Notes: generated by a model from the sequence alone, not told the origin. DNA of 64,000 bases from Massilia rhizosphaerae (GCF_016093545.1 NZ_JADKYX010000012.1:142989-206988), one strand, 5' to 3'; shown: positions 53,014 through 62,476, counted from the first letter of the stretch. Made by a program: numbers and translations.

Positions 53014-53226
53014 ATGAGCACTTGTTCACAATGCGGCGCCGAATTCGGTTGCGCGATGGTCGACGGCAGCGACGGCGCACCGTGCTGGTGCACGAAACTG
53101 CCGCCCGTGGCCGCGCTGCCGCTCGCCGGCGACGCGGCCGGATGCTGGTGCCCGGCCTGCCTGGCGCAGCATATCGCGCAACGGGCAGCCAAGGCGCCGG
53201 ATTCATCGGACACGTCGGATACGTGA
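53014..53226 (+). CDS. Cysteine-rich CWC-family small protein
   Basis: A 70-residue protein with seven or more Cys: MSTCSQCGAEFGCAM, PCWCTKLPPV, AGCWCPACLAQHIAQRA. The CxxC and CWC patterns are those of the CWC family, probably zinc binding; function unknown. It is convergent with the esterase gene, 7 bp apart. Confidence 0.85.
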   Translation: MSTCSQCGAEFGCAMVDGSDGAPCWCTKLPPVAALPLAGDAAGCWCPACLAQHIAQRAAKAPDSSDTSDT

Positions 53227-53233
53227 TGCGGCG

Positions 53234-54352
53234 TCAGCGTGCGGTGCGGAAGAATCGCATCATCTCCCGGCTTGCGCTCGGACCCTTGCCGTCCGTATAA
53301 CTGCCGCGCGTATCGCCGCCCGACCACGCATGGCCGGAACCGTGGATCACCCAGTGTTCCGCGTGGATGCTGCCGTCCGGCTTGCGGTGCACCGTGCGCG
53401 TATAGGCGTGGCCGTCCGGCACCATGCCGGGCTCGACGACGACGTCTTCCGCCGGATGGCGCCGCCTTCGCTTGATCAATTCGTCGCCGTTGGCCGGGTG
53501 CACGGTCGTGTCGCGATCGCCGTGGAACACGATGATCGGCAGGGATTTGCCCGGTGTGTGGTGCGTGCGGAAATCGCCCTGCATCGCGGCCATCGCCGAG
53601 GACAGGTCGTGGGCGGCCGCGAACGGCAGGCCCGAGTGGACGCCGACGGCCGCGTAGATGTCCGGATACAGCGTGCCCAGGATGGCCGCCATCGCGCCGC
53701 CCGCCGACAGGCCCGCGACGTAGACGTGTGCCGGATCGATCGCGTAGCGCGCCATGATGTCGTGCGTGAGTCCGGCGAGGATGGCGGGTTCGCCCTGGCC
53801 GCGCTGCTGGTCCGCCGCGCTGAACCAGTTCCAGCAGCGCGACGCGTTGGCCTGGTGCGACTGGGCCGGATACGCGACGAGGCAGCCGTATTCCTCGGCC
53901 AGCGTGTTCATGCCGGTGCCGAGCGCGAAGTCGTCGGGATTCTGCGCGCAGCCGTGCAGCATCAGGAGCAGCGGCGCCGGCCGGCCGGCATACGTGCTGG
54001 GAATGTAGAGCTTGTAGTCGCGGGTGCCGGCGTCGTTCGTATAGCTGGCGTCGATGAAATGGCCCGGCAGGCCGGCGGCGGCCGCGCCCGTCGACAGCGG
54101 CGGGACGTTGAACGGATTGCTGTTCAGGCCCAGCCGGGACAGGTCGGCCAGCATGTCGGAAAAGGCGTCGTAGGCCGATTGGTTCGAGGCCGGCGGCGCG
54201 ACGGCGGCCGCGCCGTTGACGGCCGCGGCCTGCATGGCGGTGGCATTCTTGACGGATTCCCGGATGACGGTGCGGGCAACGGCGGGACCGCGGCGCAACA
54301 GGGATCGGGTCGCGGCGCGCATTTGCGCCAGGAACTTGTGATTCAGGGTCAT
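53234..54352 (-). CDS. PHB depolymerase-family esterase (extracellular catalytic domain)
   Basis: A 372-residue serine hydrolase. ATG 54352 follows AAGGAG. The N-terminal about 100 residues are Ala/Arg-rich and poorly conserved; no clear signal peptide. The catalytic domain starts near DYKLYIPSTYAGRPAPLLLM, then LHGCAQNPDDFALGTGMNTL (oxyanion), nucleophile GLSAGGAMAAI (Gly-Leu-Ser-Ala-Gly) and His in HWVIHGSGHAWSGGD. It resembles short-chain PHA depolymerases and feruloyl-type esterases; the substrate is not proven, and the 'phasin-like' leading region is only suggestive. Confidence 0.87.
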   Translation of the reverse strand: MTLNHKFLAQMRAATRSLLRRGPAVARTVIRESVKNATAMQAAAVNGAAAVAPPASNQSAYDAFSDMLADLSRLGLNSNPFNVPPLSTGAAAAGLPGHFIDASYTNDAGTRDYKLYIPSTYAGRPAPLLLMLHGCAQNPDDFALGTGMNTLAEEYGCLVAYPAQSHQANASRCWNWFSAADQQRGQGEPAILAGLTHDIMARYAIDPAHVYVAGLSAGGAMAAILGTLYPDIYAAVGVHSGLPFAAAHDLSSAMAAMQGDFRTHHTPGKSLPIIVFHGDRDTTVHPANGDELIKRRRRHPAEDVVVEPGMVPDGHAYTRTVHRKPDGSIHAEHWVIHGSGHAWSGGDTRGSYTDGKGPSASREMMRFFRTAR

Positions 54353-54639
54353 CGGCACTCCTTGTGGGGTGTGTCGGCAATGCCGCCGGCGCGTGGCTGA
54401 GGCATCGAACGGAGTCAGTCTTGATGGCGAAGCTTGCGCGAACCTTACAGATGGGGTACGCGCAACGCGCACAACGGAAGAGTCCAGTCTACGCAGGCCG
54501 ACCGGCCGGTCAAGCGCGATTCGTCCGGATGCGTTAATCTGCACACCATGAGTCCTGTATTCCAGACCGGCCTGCGCGTCGAGTCGCGCAACACAATACC
54601 TGAATGCGCTTTAGTGCCGTGGCGTGCACAGGCCGCCGC

Positions 54640-54849
54640 ATGAGCGACGCACGCCTTCCGCCGGAACGACAGACGCCGGTCCCTTCTCCCTGCATCAATG
54701 TGTGCAAGATGTCGCCCGTCACGGGCCTCTGCGAAGGCTGTCTGCGCACCATCGACGAGATCGTCGCCTGGGGCCGCGCCGACGACGCCTATAAGCGCGC
54801 CGTGTGGCAGGAAATCCGCCGGCGCGAAGCCCAGATCCCGTTCGACTGA
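54640..54849 (+). CDS. DUF1289 protein
   Basis: A 69-residue Fe-S-like Cys protein; ATG 54640 chosen over 54604 since the conserved part begins there. Motif PSPCINVCKMSPVTGLCEGC, then LRTIDEIVAWGRADDAYKR, is the DUF1289 hallmark. Function unknown. A gap of about 290 bases to the esterase gene carries nothing recognisable. Confidence 0.88.
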   Translation: MSDARLPPERQTPVPSPCINVCKMSPVTGLCEGCLRTIDEIVAWGRADDAYKRAVWQEIRRREAQIPFD

Positions 54850-54943
54850 TGCCGACGCACGACGAATTAGAGCCGAGAATCTAGCACGGTCGTGCTTTTC
54901 TGCGCCATAATCGGCGGGTCCGATCAACTCTCGCGAGAAACCC

Positions 54944-55903
54944 ATGGCGCTGCCTTCCGTCCTGCAAGACCTGTCCCTCCCCGTCATCGCGTCGCCGATG
55001 TTCATCGCCAGCGGCCCCGCGCTGGTGGCCGCGCAGTGCAAGGCGGGCATCGTCGGTTCCTTTCCCGCGCTGAACGCGCGCCCGGCCGCGCAGCTCGACA
55101 CGTGGCTGACGGACCTCCAGCGGGAACTGGCCGATTACCAGGACGCGCATCCGGACCAGAAAGTCGGGCCGATCGCCGTCAACCAGATCGTGCATCAGTC
55201 GAACGACCGCCTGGAACACGACGTGGAAGTGTGCGTGAAGCACCAGGTGCCCATCATCATCTCGTCGCTGCGCGCGCCGCCGAAAGAGATGCTGGACGCC
55301 GTGCATGCGTACGGCGGCATCGTCCTGCACGATGTGGTGTCGATTCGCCACGCCGAAAAGGCGCTGGAGGCGGGCGTGGACGGCCTGATCCTCGTGGCGG
55401 CCGGCGCCGGCGGCCACGCGGGCGCCTTGTCGCCGTTCGCGCTGGTGGGCGAAGTGCGCAAATTCTTCGACGGCCCCGTCGCGCTGTCCGGCTCGATCGC
55501 CACCGGCGACGCCATCCTCGCCGCGCAGGCGATGGGCGCCGACTTCGCCTACGTCGGCTCGCGCTGGCTGGCCACGCGCGAATCGAACGTCACCGACGCC
55601 TACCGCGAGGCGATCGTGGAATCGTCGGCGGCGGACGTCGTCTACACGAACCTGTTCACGGGCGTGCACGGCAACTACCTGAAGAAATCGATCGTGGCGG
55701 CGGGGCTGGATCCGGACAACCTGCCCGTGTCGGACAAGAGCAAGATGAGTTTCGGTTCCGGCAGCGCGAAGGCGTGGCGCGACATCTGGGGTGCCGGCCA
55801 GGGCGTCGGCCTGATGGACGACGTGCCGACCGTCGCGGAGATGGTGGAGCGGTTGACGCAGCAATACCTGGCGGCGCGCGAGCGGCTGGGACTGAAAGCC
55901 TGA
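54944..55903 (+). CDS. Nitronate monooxygenase-type flavoprotein
   Basis: A 319-residue FMN-dependent TIM-barrel enzyme of the NMO/2-nitropropane dioxygenase family. Motifs: LPVIASPMFIASGPALVAAQ, GIVGSFPALNARP, LVAAGAGGHAGALSPFALV, LSGSIATGDAILAAQAMGAD and FAYVGSRWLATRES. Such enzymes oxidise nitronates or serve as NAD(P)H:quinone reductases. The flavin- and phosphate-binding parts are complete. Substrate unknown. Confidence 0.9.
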   Translation: MALPSVLQDLSLPVIASPMFIASGPALVAAQCKAGIVGSFPALNARPAAQLDTWLTDLQRELADYQDAHPDQKVGPIAVNQIVHQSNDRLEHDVEVCVKHQVPIIISSLRAPPKEMLDAVHAYGGIVLHDVVSIRHAEKALEAGVDGLILVAAGAGGHAGALSPFALVGEVRKFFDGPVALSGSIATGDAILAAQAMGADFAYVGSRWLATRESNVTDAYREAIVESSAADVVYTNLFTGVHGNYLKKSIVAAGLDPDNLPVSDKSKMSFGSGSAKAWRDIWGAGQGVGLMDDVPTVAEMVERLTQQYLAARERLGLKA

Positions 55904-55907
55904 CGGC

Positions 55908-55934
55908 GCCGTTTCCGGCGGCGCCGGAAACGGC
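55908..55934. terminator. Hairpin between convergent nmo-type and hpt genes
   Basis: A 12-bp stem GCCGTTTCCGGC / GCCGGAAACGGC with a 3-base loop in the 43-bp convergent gap. No T-tract, so terminator only by position and stability. Confidence 0.55.
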
Positions 55935-55946
55935 CATCGCGGGCGC

Positions 55947-56534
55947 TTACGCCGCCAGCACCTTGTCCGCGTCGCGGATCACCCACAACCCCGGCAGGTT
56001 GCGCCAGTAGCCATGCGCATCCATGCCGAAGCCGACGACGAACTGGTTGGGCACCGTCAAGCCGACGATGTCCGCCTGCACCGGTTTCACTTTGCCCAGT
56101 TCCTTGTCGGCGAACACGGCCAGGATCACTTCGGCCGCCCCCATGTCGAGCAGGCGCTGTTTCACGTGGGCCAAGGTTTCGCCTTCGTCGAGGATGTCGT
56201 CGACGATGATGATCGTACGGCCCTTGACGTCCTGGCGCGGGATGACTTTCCACACGACTTCGCCGCCGCGGTCCAGGTCGCCGTAGCGGGTGACGTGGAT
56301 GTAGTCGAATTCGAGCGGGAAGGTCAGTTGCGGCAGCAGGTTGCCGGTGAACACCACCGCGCCGCCCATGACGCCCAGCACGAGAGGGAAGTCGCCCGCC
56401 TCGTCATTGTCGAAACGCTGGTTCAGGACCTCGGCGACGTTGCGTACGGCCGCCTGGACCTTGTCCGCGCTGACGATTTCTTCGGCATTGGCCAGCAGGG
56501 CGCGGGCGCGGTTGTAGTGAAAGTCTTGCATCAT
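55947..56534 (-). CDS. hpt: Hypoxanthine-guanine phosphoribosyltransferase
   Basis: A 195-residue type I PRTase for purine salvage. The PRPP motif is TIIIVDDILDEGETLAHVK, and EFDYIHVTRYGDLDRGGEVV includes the flexible-loop segment. The start may be either of the two adjacent ATGs at 56534/56531. Specificity (hypoxanthine/guanine) is by family resemblance; the branch resembles HPRT rather than xanthine PRTase. Confidence 0.9.
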   Translation of the reverse strand: MMQDFHYNRARALLANAEEIVSADKVQAAVRNVAEVLNQRFDNDEAGDFPLVLGVMGGAVVFTGNLLPQLTFPLEFDYIHVTRYGDLDRGGEVVWKVIPRQDVKGRTIIIVDDILDEGETLAHVKQRLLDMGAAEVILAVFADKELGKVKPVQADIVGLTVPNQFVVGFGMDAHGYWRNLPGLWVIRDADKVLAA

Positions 56535-56688
56535 ATTTCAGAGTCGGTTGCAGGATTCGGAATCATCCTTGGGTGTGCGATTATCCGCCAGTTTGCGCTC
56601 GCGCGCGATTTCCCGACGGCCGGGTCGGCGGCGGGCGTCAGAGCGCGTATCATACCCATTTGATCAACGATCATCGATTTCGAGCATC

Positions 56689-58515
56689 ATGCCAGCACCC
56701 GACACCTCCCACGTGCGCGCCGAGCGCCTGGCGCGGCTGCGCGCCGCGATGGCGCGCCACCAGGTCGACGCCTTCATCGTACCGTCCGCCGATCCGCACC
56801 TGTCCGAATACCTGCCCGCCCGCTGGAAAGGCCGCGAATGGCTCTCCGGCTTCACGGGCTCCGTCGGCACGTTCATCGCCACGCGCGACTTCGCGGGCGT
56901 CTGGACCGACGGCCGCTACTACACGCAGGCGGAGCAGGAACTGGCCGGCACGGAGATCCGGCTGATGAAGATCCCGTCCGGCGCCAGCCTGCTGCACATC
57001 GACTGGCTGGCGGAGCACATGGACGAAGGCCAGACCGTCGCCGTCGACGCGCGCGTGCTGGGCCTGGCCGTCGCGCGCCTCCTGGGCGATGCGCTCGCCG
57101 CCCGCGGCGTCAAGCTGCGCACGGACCTCGACCTGCTGGACGAGATCTGGAGCGACCGTCCCGGCCTGCCGCCCGAACCCGTGTACGAACACCTGGCGCC
57201 GTACGCCGTGCTCGATCGCGCCGACAAGCTGCATGCGACGCGCAACGCGATGGCCAAGCTGGGCGCGGAACGCCATTTCATCTCGACCCTCGACGACATC
57301 GCCTACCTGTTCAACCTGCGCGGCGCCGACGTCAGTTTCAATCCCGTGTTCGTCGCCCACGCGCTCGTGGAAGCGACGGGCGCCACGCTGTTCGTCGCCG
57401 ACGGCAAGATCGACGACAACCTGCGCGCGCGCCTGGAACGGGACGGCGTGCGCGTCGCGCCGTACGACCGGGCGCAGCAAGCCCTGGCCGCGCTGCCGGC
57501 CGACAGCAGCCTCTTGATCGACCCGCGCCGCGTCACGGCCGGCATGCGCGCCGCCGTGCCTGGCCACGTACGCGTGGTGGAGGCCATCAATCCGACGACG
57601 TTCGCGAAATCGCGCAAGCTCGATGCCGAGATGGACCACGTGCGCGACACGATGGAACAGGACGGCGCGGCGCTGTGCGAGTTCTTCGCGTGGCTCGAGG
57701 CGACGCTGGCCAACGCCAACCGCGCGCCGCTGAACGAAGTGCACATCGACGAACGGATCACTGCGGCGCGCGCGCGCCGTCCCGGCTTCGTCAGCCCGAG
57801 CTTCGGCACCATCGCCGGCTTCAACGCCAACGGCGCGATCATGCATTACCGCGCCGCGCCGGACCACTGCGCCGTGATCGAAGGCGACGGCCTGCTCCTG
57901 ATCGACTCCGGCGGCCAGTACCTGGGCGGCACCACGGACATCACGCGCGTCGTCCCCGTCGGCACGCCGTCCGCCGCCCAGAAGCGCGATTTCACGCTGG
58001 TGCTGAAAGGGATGATCGCGCTGTCCGCGGCGCGCTTCCCGCGCGGGACGAAAGGGCCGATGCTCGACGCGCTCGCGCGCGCCCCGATCTGGGCGGCGGG
58101 CATCGACTACGGCCACGGCACGGGCCACGGCGTCGGCTACTTCCTCAACGTGCACGAAGGCCCGCAGGTGATCTCGCCGTCCGCCCCGCCCGAGCCGCAC
58201 ACGGCGCTGGAACCGGGCATGATCACGTCCAACGAGCCGGGCATCTACCGGCCCGGCCAGTGGGGCATCCGTATCGAAAATCTTGTGCTGACGCGGGTCG
58301 TCGGGGAGGAGGCCTCTGATCCTCATAGTGAATTCCTCGGCTTCGAGACCTTGACCTTGTGCCCCATCGACACGCGCTGCATCGACCTGTCCCTGATGCG
58401 CGGCGACGAGGTGGCATGGCTGAACGATTACCACCGCAGCGTGCGCGCGCGCCTGCTGCCGCACGTGAGCGGCGCCGCGCGCGACTGGCTCGAACTGCGC
58501 ACCAAGGAGATCTAG
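56689..58515 (+). CDS. Aminopeptidase P family protein (Xaa-Pro aminopeptidase)
   Basis: A 608-residue M24 metallopeptidase with three domains, like eukaryotic-type aminopeptidase P. The start ATG 56689 (MPAPDTSHVRAERLARLRAA) begins the first creatinase-like N-terminal domain. Metal ligands: DSGGQYLGGTTDITR (Asp, Asp), HGTGHGVGYFLNVHE (His), SNEPGIYRPGQWGIRIENL (Glu, Glu). It removes N-terminal residues before proline. Cytoplasmic; no signal peptide. Confidence 0.95.
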   Translation: MPAPDTSHVRAERLARLRAAMARHQVDAFIVPSADPHLSEYLPARWKGREWLSGFTGSVGTFIATRDFAGVWTDGRYYTQAEQELAGTEIRLMKIPSGASLLHIDWLAEHMDEGQTVAVDARVLGLAVARLLGDALAARGVKLRTDLDLLDEIWSDRPGLPPEPVYEHLAPYAVLDRADKLHATRNAMAKLGAERHFISTLDDIAYLFNLRGADVSFNPVFVAHALVEATGATLFVADGKIDDNLRARLERDGVRVAPYDRAQQALAALPADSSLLIDPRRVTAGMRAAVPGHVRVVEAINPTTFAKSRKLDAEMDHVRDTMEQDGAALCEFFAWLEATLANANRAPLNEVHIDERITAARARRPGFVSPSFGTIAGFNANGAIMHYRAAPDHCAVIEGDGLLLIDSGGQYLGGTTDITRVVPVGTPSAAQKRDFTLVLKGMIALSAARFPRGTKGPMLDALARAPIWAAGIDYGHGTGHGVGYFLNVHEGPQVISPSAPPEPHTALEPGMITSNEPGIYRPGQWGIRIENLVLTRVVGEEASDPHSEFLGFETLTLCPIDTRCIDLSLMRGDEVAWLNDYHRSVRARLLPHVSGAARDWLELRTKEI

Positions 58516-58516
58516 C

Positions 58517-58777
58517 ATGGCGGGAGCCCGTTCCACCCGCGCCAGCGCCGCCGTCGAGCGGCTGAAAAGGCGCACCGGCGTGACCTCGTATTCGATGGCG
58601 CGCACCGGCGACGGCCATTTCTTCCTGTCCGAGAAACCGGGCGCGCCGCCGCTGTGCGCGCCGCTCGAACTGGACGACTTCGTCGCGTTCGTCAACGGCC
58701 TCGGTCCGCAGGAAGTCAAACGCGTCAGCAAGCACGACGTCGAATTCGAAAAACAGCTGGTCAGGAAAAAGCCTTGA
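58517..58777 (+). CDS. Small conserved-looking protein, unknown
   Basis: An 86-residue basic protein starting one base after the aminopeptidase stop and overlapping the MgtC-type gene by 4 bp (TTGA). Sequence features: basic N-terminus (ARSTRASAAVERLKRRTG), central YSMARTGDGHFFLSEKPGA, Lys/Arg-rich end. No family recognised. The tight packing on both sides supports it being a real gene. Confidence 0.65.
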   Translation: MAGARSTRASAAVERLKRRTGVTSYSMARTGDGHFFLSEKPGAPPLCAPLELDDFVAFVNGLGPQEVKRVSKHDVEFEKQLVRKKP

Positions 58778-59547
58778 GCGGGCCCGTATCGAACGACCTG
58801 GGCCTGACCCTGCCCGACCTGCTCCAGGCGTACTGGTCGCACGCGGAACTGGCCACGAACGGCCTGATCCTGCTGAACATGTTCGGCGCGCTGCTGCTGG
58901 GCCTCATGGTCGGCTACGAGCGCTCCTACCACGGCCGCGCGGCCGGCATGCGCACGTATGGCCTCGTGTGCATGGCATCGTGCGCGCTGACCATCGTCGC
59001 CGGCTATCCGAGCCACTGGTTCGGCGGGCACGGGTCGTCCGTGGCGCTGGTCGATCCCACGCGCGTCGTGCAGGGCGTCGTGACGGGCATCGGCTTCCTC
59101 GGCGCCGGCGTGATCATGCGCTCGGGCTTCAATATCAGCGGCCTGACGACGGCGGCATCGATCTGGTCGTCGTCCGTGATCGGCATCCTCGTCGGCCTCG
59201 GCTTCTACATGGCCGCGATGGGCCTCGCGTTCTTCTCCGCGATGATCATGATTTACCTGAACAAGGCGGTGGGACTGCTGCCGTCGCGTCACGCGGTGGC
59301 CGTCACCTTGCACTTCAAGCCCGGCGTCTATCCGCAGGAAGAAACGCTGCGCCAGGCGGCGCTGGAACGGGGCTACGAAATCGCCGGCGGCTCGCTCACC
59401 ATCGCCAGCGAGAAGGGCTGCCAGGAATGGCATTTCGTCGCGCTGGAACGGGCCGGCAAGCCGGGCGCGCCGTTGTCGGTGCTTGCCAGCGAACTGTCGA
59501 GTTTCGAAGGCGTGGACGGCTTCCAGTTGTCGCACGCGCGTAACTGA
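58774..59547 (+). CDS. MgtC/SapB family membrane protein
   Basis: A 257-residue protein. TTG 58774 is chosen: AGGAAA precedes it and it overlaps the upstream stop. The N-terminal half has about four to five membrane helices with the family motifs LLGLMVGYERSYHGRAAGMR, TGIGFLGAGVIMRSGFNISG and LTTAASIWSSSVIGILVGLG. The C-terminal cytoplasmic domain is about 90 residues (ACT-like in relatives). MgtC-like proteins affect ATP synthase or Mg homeostasis in some bacteria; role here unknown. Confidence 0.92.
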   Translation: MSGPVSNDLGLTLPDLLQAYWSHAELATNGLILLNMFGALLLGLMVGYERSYHGRAAGMRTYGLVCMASCALTIVAGYPSHWFGGHGSSVALVDPTRVVQGVVTGIGFLGAGVIMRSGFNISGLTTAASIWSSSVIGILVGLGFYMAAMGLAFFSAMIMIYLNKAVGLLPSRHAVAVTLHFKPGVYPQEETLRQAALERGYEIAGGSLTIASEKGCQEWHFVALERAGKPGAPLSVLASELSSFEGVDGFQLSHARN

Positions 59548-59567
59548 CAAACGACGAAGGGATACGC

Positions 59568-60146
59568 ATGACACCTCGGGACGTTCTCGATTTCTGGTTC
59601 GGCGCACCGGGCAGCCCCGAGTCCGGCCAGCCGCGCCGCGAATGGTTCGTCAAGAACGACGCGTTCGACGCCGTCATCCGCGACCGCTTCGGCGCGGCCA
59701 TAGTCCAGGCGCTGGCCGGCGGCCTGCGCGAGTGGGATGCGCAAGGGCCGCAAGGTCTGCTGGCGCGGATCCTCGTGCTCGACCAGTTCACCCGCAACGC
59801 CCACCGCAACACGCCCCTGTCCTTCGCCGGCGATGTCCTGGCGCTGGCGGCCGCGCGGTCGCTCGTCGACAGCGGCGCCGACCGCATGCTGGCGCCGCTG
59901 CAGCGCGCCTTCGCCTATCTGCCGTTCGAGCACGCCGAAGACGCGTACATGCAGGAACGCGCCGTCGAATTGTTCGGGATGCTGGCGGCCGAACACCCGG
60001 GCTTCGACGAGATGCTCGATTACGCGCACCGCCACCGCGGCGTGATCGCGCGCTTCGGCCGCTTCCCGCACCGTAACGCCATCCTCCGGCGCGCGTCGAC
60101 GCCGGAAGAAGAGGAATTCCTGCGCCAGCCGGGCTCCCGGTTCTGA
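59568..60146 (+). CDS. DUF924 family protein
   Basis: A 192-residue TPR-like alpha-helical protein. DUF924 motifs: VLDFWFGAPGSPESGQPRRE, WFVKNDAFDAVIRDRF, ILVLDQFTRNAHRNTPLSFA and AYLPFEHAEDAYMQERAVEL, ending GRFPHRNAILRR. Function unknown. Its stop overlaps the next start by one base. Confidence 0.93.
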   Translation: MTPRDVLDFWFGAPGSPESGQPRREWFVKNDAFDAVIRDRFGAAIVQALAGGLREWDAQGPQGLLARILVLDQFTRNAHRNTPLSFAGDVLALAAARSLVDSGADRMLAPLQRAFAYLPFEHAEDAYMQERAVELFGMLAAEHPGFDEMLDYAHRHRGVIARFGRFPHRNAILRRASTPEEEEFLRQPGSRF

Positions 60147-60973
60147 TGCCGCCGGCCTTGAACATCGTCGGCGCGGGCCATGTGGGCCGTACGCTCGGCC
60201 GGCTGTTCGCGGCGCGCGGCGTGTTCGCCGTCCAGGATGTGAAGACGCGGACCATCGACAGCGCGCGCGACGCCGTCGCGTTCATCGGCGCCGGCACGCC
60301 CGTCGCCGGCGACGCGGCGCTGCGGCCGGCCGACGTGTGGATGCTGGCCGTGGCGGACGATGCGATCGGACCGGTCGCCGCCGCGCTGGCGCAAGGGACG
60401 CCGATGCAGGACGCGGTCGTGTTTCACTGCAGCGGCGCGAAGGCGTCCGGCGAACTGGATGCGCTGCGCCGCGCGGGCGCGCAGGTCGCGAGCGTGCATC
60501 CGGTGCGCAGCTTCGCCGATCCGGCGGCGGTCGCGGCGGCGTTCGACGGCACCTTCTGCGGCGTCGAGGGCGACGCCGCCGCGCTGGCGCTGCTGGTGCC
60601 CGCGTTCGAGGCGATCGGCGCGCGGCCCGTGCCGATCGACGCGGCCGCCAAGACCGTCTACCACGCGGCCGCCGTCTTCGCATCGAACTATCTCGTGACC
60701 GTCATGGATGCCGCGCTGCGCGCCTACCAGGCGGCCGGCATCCCGGCCGACGTGGCGCGCGAACTGGTGCGGCCGCTCGCGACGGAGACCCTGGCGAACG
60801 TGTTGAGACTGGGGCCGGAAGCGGCGCTTACCGGGCCGATCGCGCGCGACGACGCGGCGACGGTGGCGCGCCAGCAGGGCGCCGTCGCGGCCTGGGACGG
60901 CCCGACGGGCGATTTATACGACGCGCTGGCCGCGGCGACGTGGGACCTGGCGCGGCGCAAACGAGCTTGTTAA
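60146..60973 (+). CDS. Rossmann-fold DUF2520 protein
   Basis: A 275-residue protein with an N-terminal NAD(P)-binding fold (ALNIVGAGHVGRTLGRLFAA) and the DUF2520 C-terminal domain (VYHAAAVFASNYLVTVMDAA). It resembles 6-phosphogluconate/ketopantoate-type reductases in fold. Typical motif DAVVFHCSGAKASGELDALR follows the Rossmann part. The reaction is not known. Confidence 0.9.
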   Translation: MPPALNIVGAGHVGRTLGRLFAARGVFAVQDVKTRTIDSARDAVAFIGAGTPVAGDAALRPADVWMLAVADDAIGPVAAALAQGTPMQDAVVFHCSGAKASGELDALRRAGAQVASVHPVRSFADPAAVAAAFDGTFCGVEGDAAALALLVPAFEAIGARPVPIDAAAKTVYHAAAVFASNYLVTVMDAALRAYQAAGIPADVARELVRPLATETLANVLRLGPEAALTGPIARDDAATVARQQGAVAAWDGPTGDLYDALAAATWDLARRKRAC

Positions 60974-60987
60974 CGATGGGAGATGAC

Positions 60988-61365
60988 ATGGTATTGACTG
61001 CATGGGCGACACTGGCCGTACTCGGCGTGTATTTCTGGACGGCGATGGTGGCCGGCGTGGCGCGGGTCAAATACAAGGTCGCGGCGCCGTCGATGGACGG
61101 CCCGCTGCCGTTCCTGAGCGCGCAGCGCGTGCATGCGAACACGCTGGAGCAGATGCCGCTCGTGCTGGTCCCGCTGTGGTTGTGCGGCCACTTCCTGGGC
61201 GACCGCTGGGCGGCCGCGGGCGGGCTATTGTGGTGCGTCGGGCGGATCCTGTATGCGCTAGGCTATTACCGCGATCCGAGCAAGCGCGAACTGGGCTTCG
61301 TCGTCGGCATGGTCGCGTGCGGCGCCCTCGTTGCCGGCAGCGCGACCGGGTTGCTGTTGCAGTAG
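60988..61365 (+). CDS. MAPEG family membrane protein
   Basis: A 125-residue protein with four hydrophobic helices. ATG 60988 (MVLTAWATLAVLGVYFWTAM) has GGGAG upstream at six bases; ATG 60976 is less likely. MAPEG motifs: QRVHANTLEQMPLVLVPLWL and GRILYALGYYRDPSKRELGF. MAPEG enzymes are glutathione-dependent; bacterial members are mostly unstudied. Confidence 0.92.
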   Translation: MVLTAWATLAVLGVYFWTAMVAGVARVKYKVAAPSMDGPLPFLSAQRVHANTLEQMPLVLVPLWLCGHFLGDRWAAAGGLLWCVGRILYALGYYRDPSKRELGFVVGMVACGALVAGSATGLLLQ

Positions 61366-61479
61366 AGCAAAATCTCGAAAACCATTGGTCGACAAAGTTC
61401 CCATACTGCAATAAGCTGTGTCTGATTTCAATTTATTGAATGGCGGCCCCATTGCCGCCATTGCATGGAGGAAGACGGT

Positions 61480-61842
61480 ATGCTGTTCCTGAAAAGCACC
61501 AGTGTCACCAAGGCACCCGGCATCTACGAGGTCGACGTCGCGGCCAAGCCGCCCGGCAAGACGTTCGGCGTTTTCATGGCCACCGACCCGGACAATCCGC
61601 CGCAGGCCGTGCTGACCGCCCTGGCCGAGCTCGGATTCGAGAACACCTATCAACAGACCTATGTCCACAAGGACAAGGGCAAGGTATTGGACCTGCACTT
61701 CCAGAAGAACGGCACCGATCTGTTCAATGGCTGGAAATCCGACGAATGCGCGGCCAACCTGGCCGCGATCGACACCTTGTTCGGCAACGTCGGCATCAAG
61801 ATCACGCCGCGCGTGATGAGCCTGGCCGAAGCCTACGCCTGA
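61480..61842 (+). CDS. Hypothetical protein, 120 residues
   Basis: ATG 61480 follows GGAGGAAG at good spacing. The soluble-looking protein has FGVFMATDPDNPPQAVLTAL and HFQKNGTDLFNGWKSDECAA; no signal or membrane segment. I do not recognise a family. The gene stands alone and is convergent with the next. Confidence 0.7.
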   Translation: MLFLKSTSVTKAPGIYEVDVAAKPPGKTFGVFMATDPDNPPQAVLTALAELGFENTYQQTYVHKDKGKVLDLHFQKNGTDLFNGWKSDECAANLAAIDTLFGNVGIKITPRVMSLAEAYA

Positions 61843-61848
61843 TCCGGG

Positions 61849-62427
61849 TCACACTTTAACGTCGACGTGATACAGGGCCCACGGGCAGGCGGTAAAGCGC
61901 TGCGCCAGCGGCTGGGCCGCCATCTCGGGCACCCGGTCGGCGTCGTACACGGCCCATAGCGGCCCCAGACCTCCCAGCGGCATCGGATTGCCGTCGACGT
62001 GCGTCGCGACGATGAAGCGGCGCGCGCGCGCCTGGGCGACCGGCAGTTCGACGTTGTAGCCATCCACGGCGCGCAATACCAGGATTCCCTTGCCGTCCAG
62101 CGTGGCACCGGCATGCGCCAGCACGTCCGTGAGCAGCGGGCCGCGCAGCGTGTGCGGCTTGCCGTCGTATTCCAGCGTCGGGCGGATCGTCTGTTGCGGC
62201 AGGGCAATCAGGCTGGCGTAATCGAAGGTCCACGCTTTCGTGAACGTGACCTGGTGCTTGTGCATCATCTGGTCCAGCGCCGGGTCGAGTGGCCCGCGAT
62301 TGCTGCGCGCAATGGCTCCGGTGACCGTCAGCAGGGCAGGGCCGCGCTCGGCCGTTTTCGCCGCCTGGGCAACGATGGGAAAGGCGCCCGCGACCGCCGC
62401 GGTGCCGAGGAACTGGCGTTTGTTCAT
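61849..62427 (-). CDS. Exported molybdopterin-oxidoreductase-like domain protein
   Basis: A 192-residue protein with a signal (NKRQFLGTAAVAGAFPIVAQ) that has a KR pair and hydrophobic stretch, perhaps a Tat-like or Sec signal. The mature region resembles the sulfite-oxidase-type molybdopterin-binding fold used alone in some bacterial proteins: TLRGPLLTDVLAHAGATL, VLRAVDGYNVELPVAQARA, LGGLGPLWAVYDAD. The conserved Cys that ligates Mo in YedY is not evident. Function is uncertain. Confidence 0.7.
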   Translation of the reverse strand: MNKRQFLGTAAVAGAFPIVAQAAKTAERGPALLTVTGAIARSNRGPLDPALDQMMHKHQVTFTKAWTFDYASLIALPQQTIRPTLEYDGKPHTLRGPLLTDVLAHAGATLDGKGILVLRAVDGYNVELPVAQARARRFIVATHVDGNPMPLGGLGPLWAVYDADRVPEMAAQPLAQRFTACPWALYHVDVKV

Positions 62428-62476
62428 GAGAAAATGCCCGGTCGATTAGATTCCGCCATCATAGCAATATTGTCGA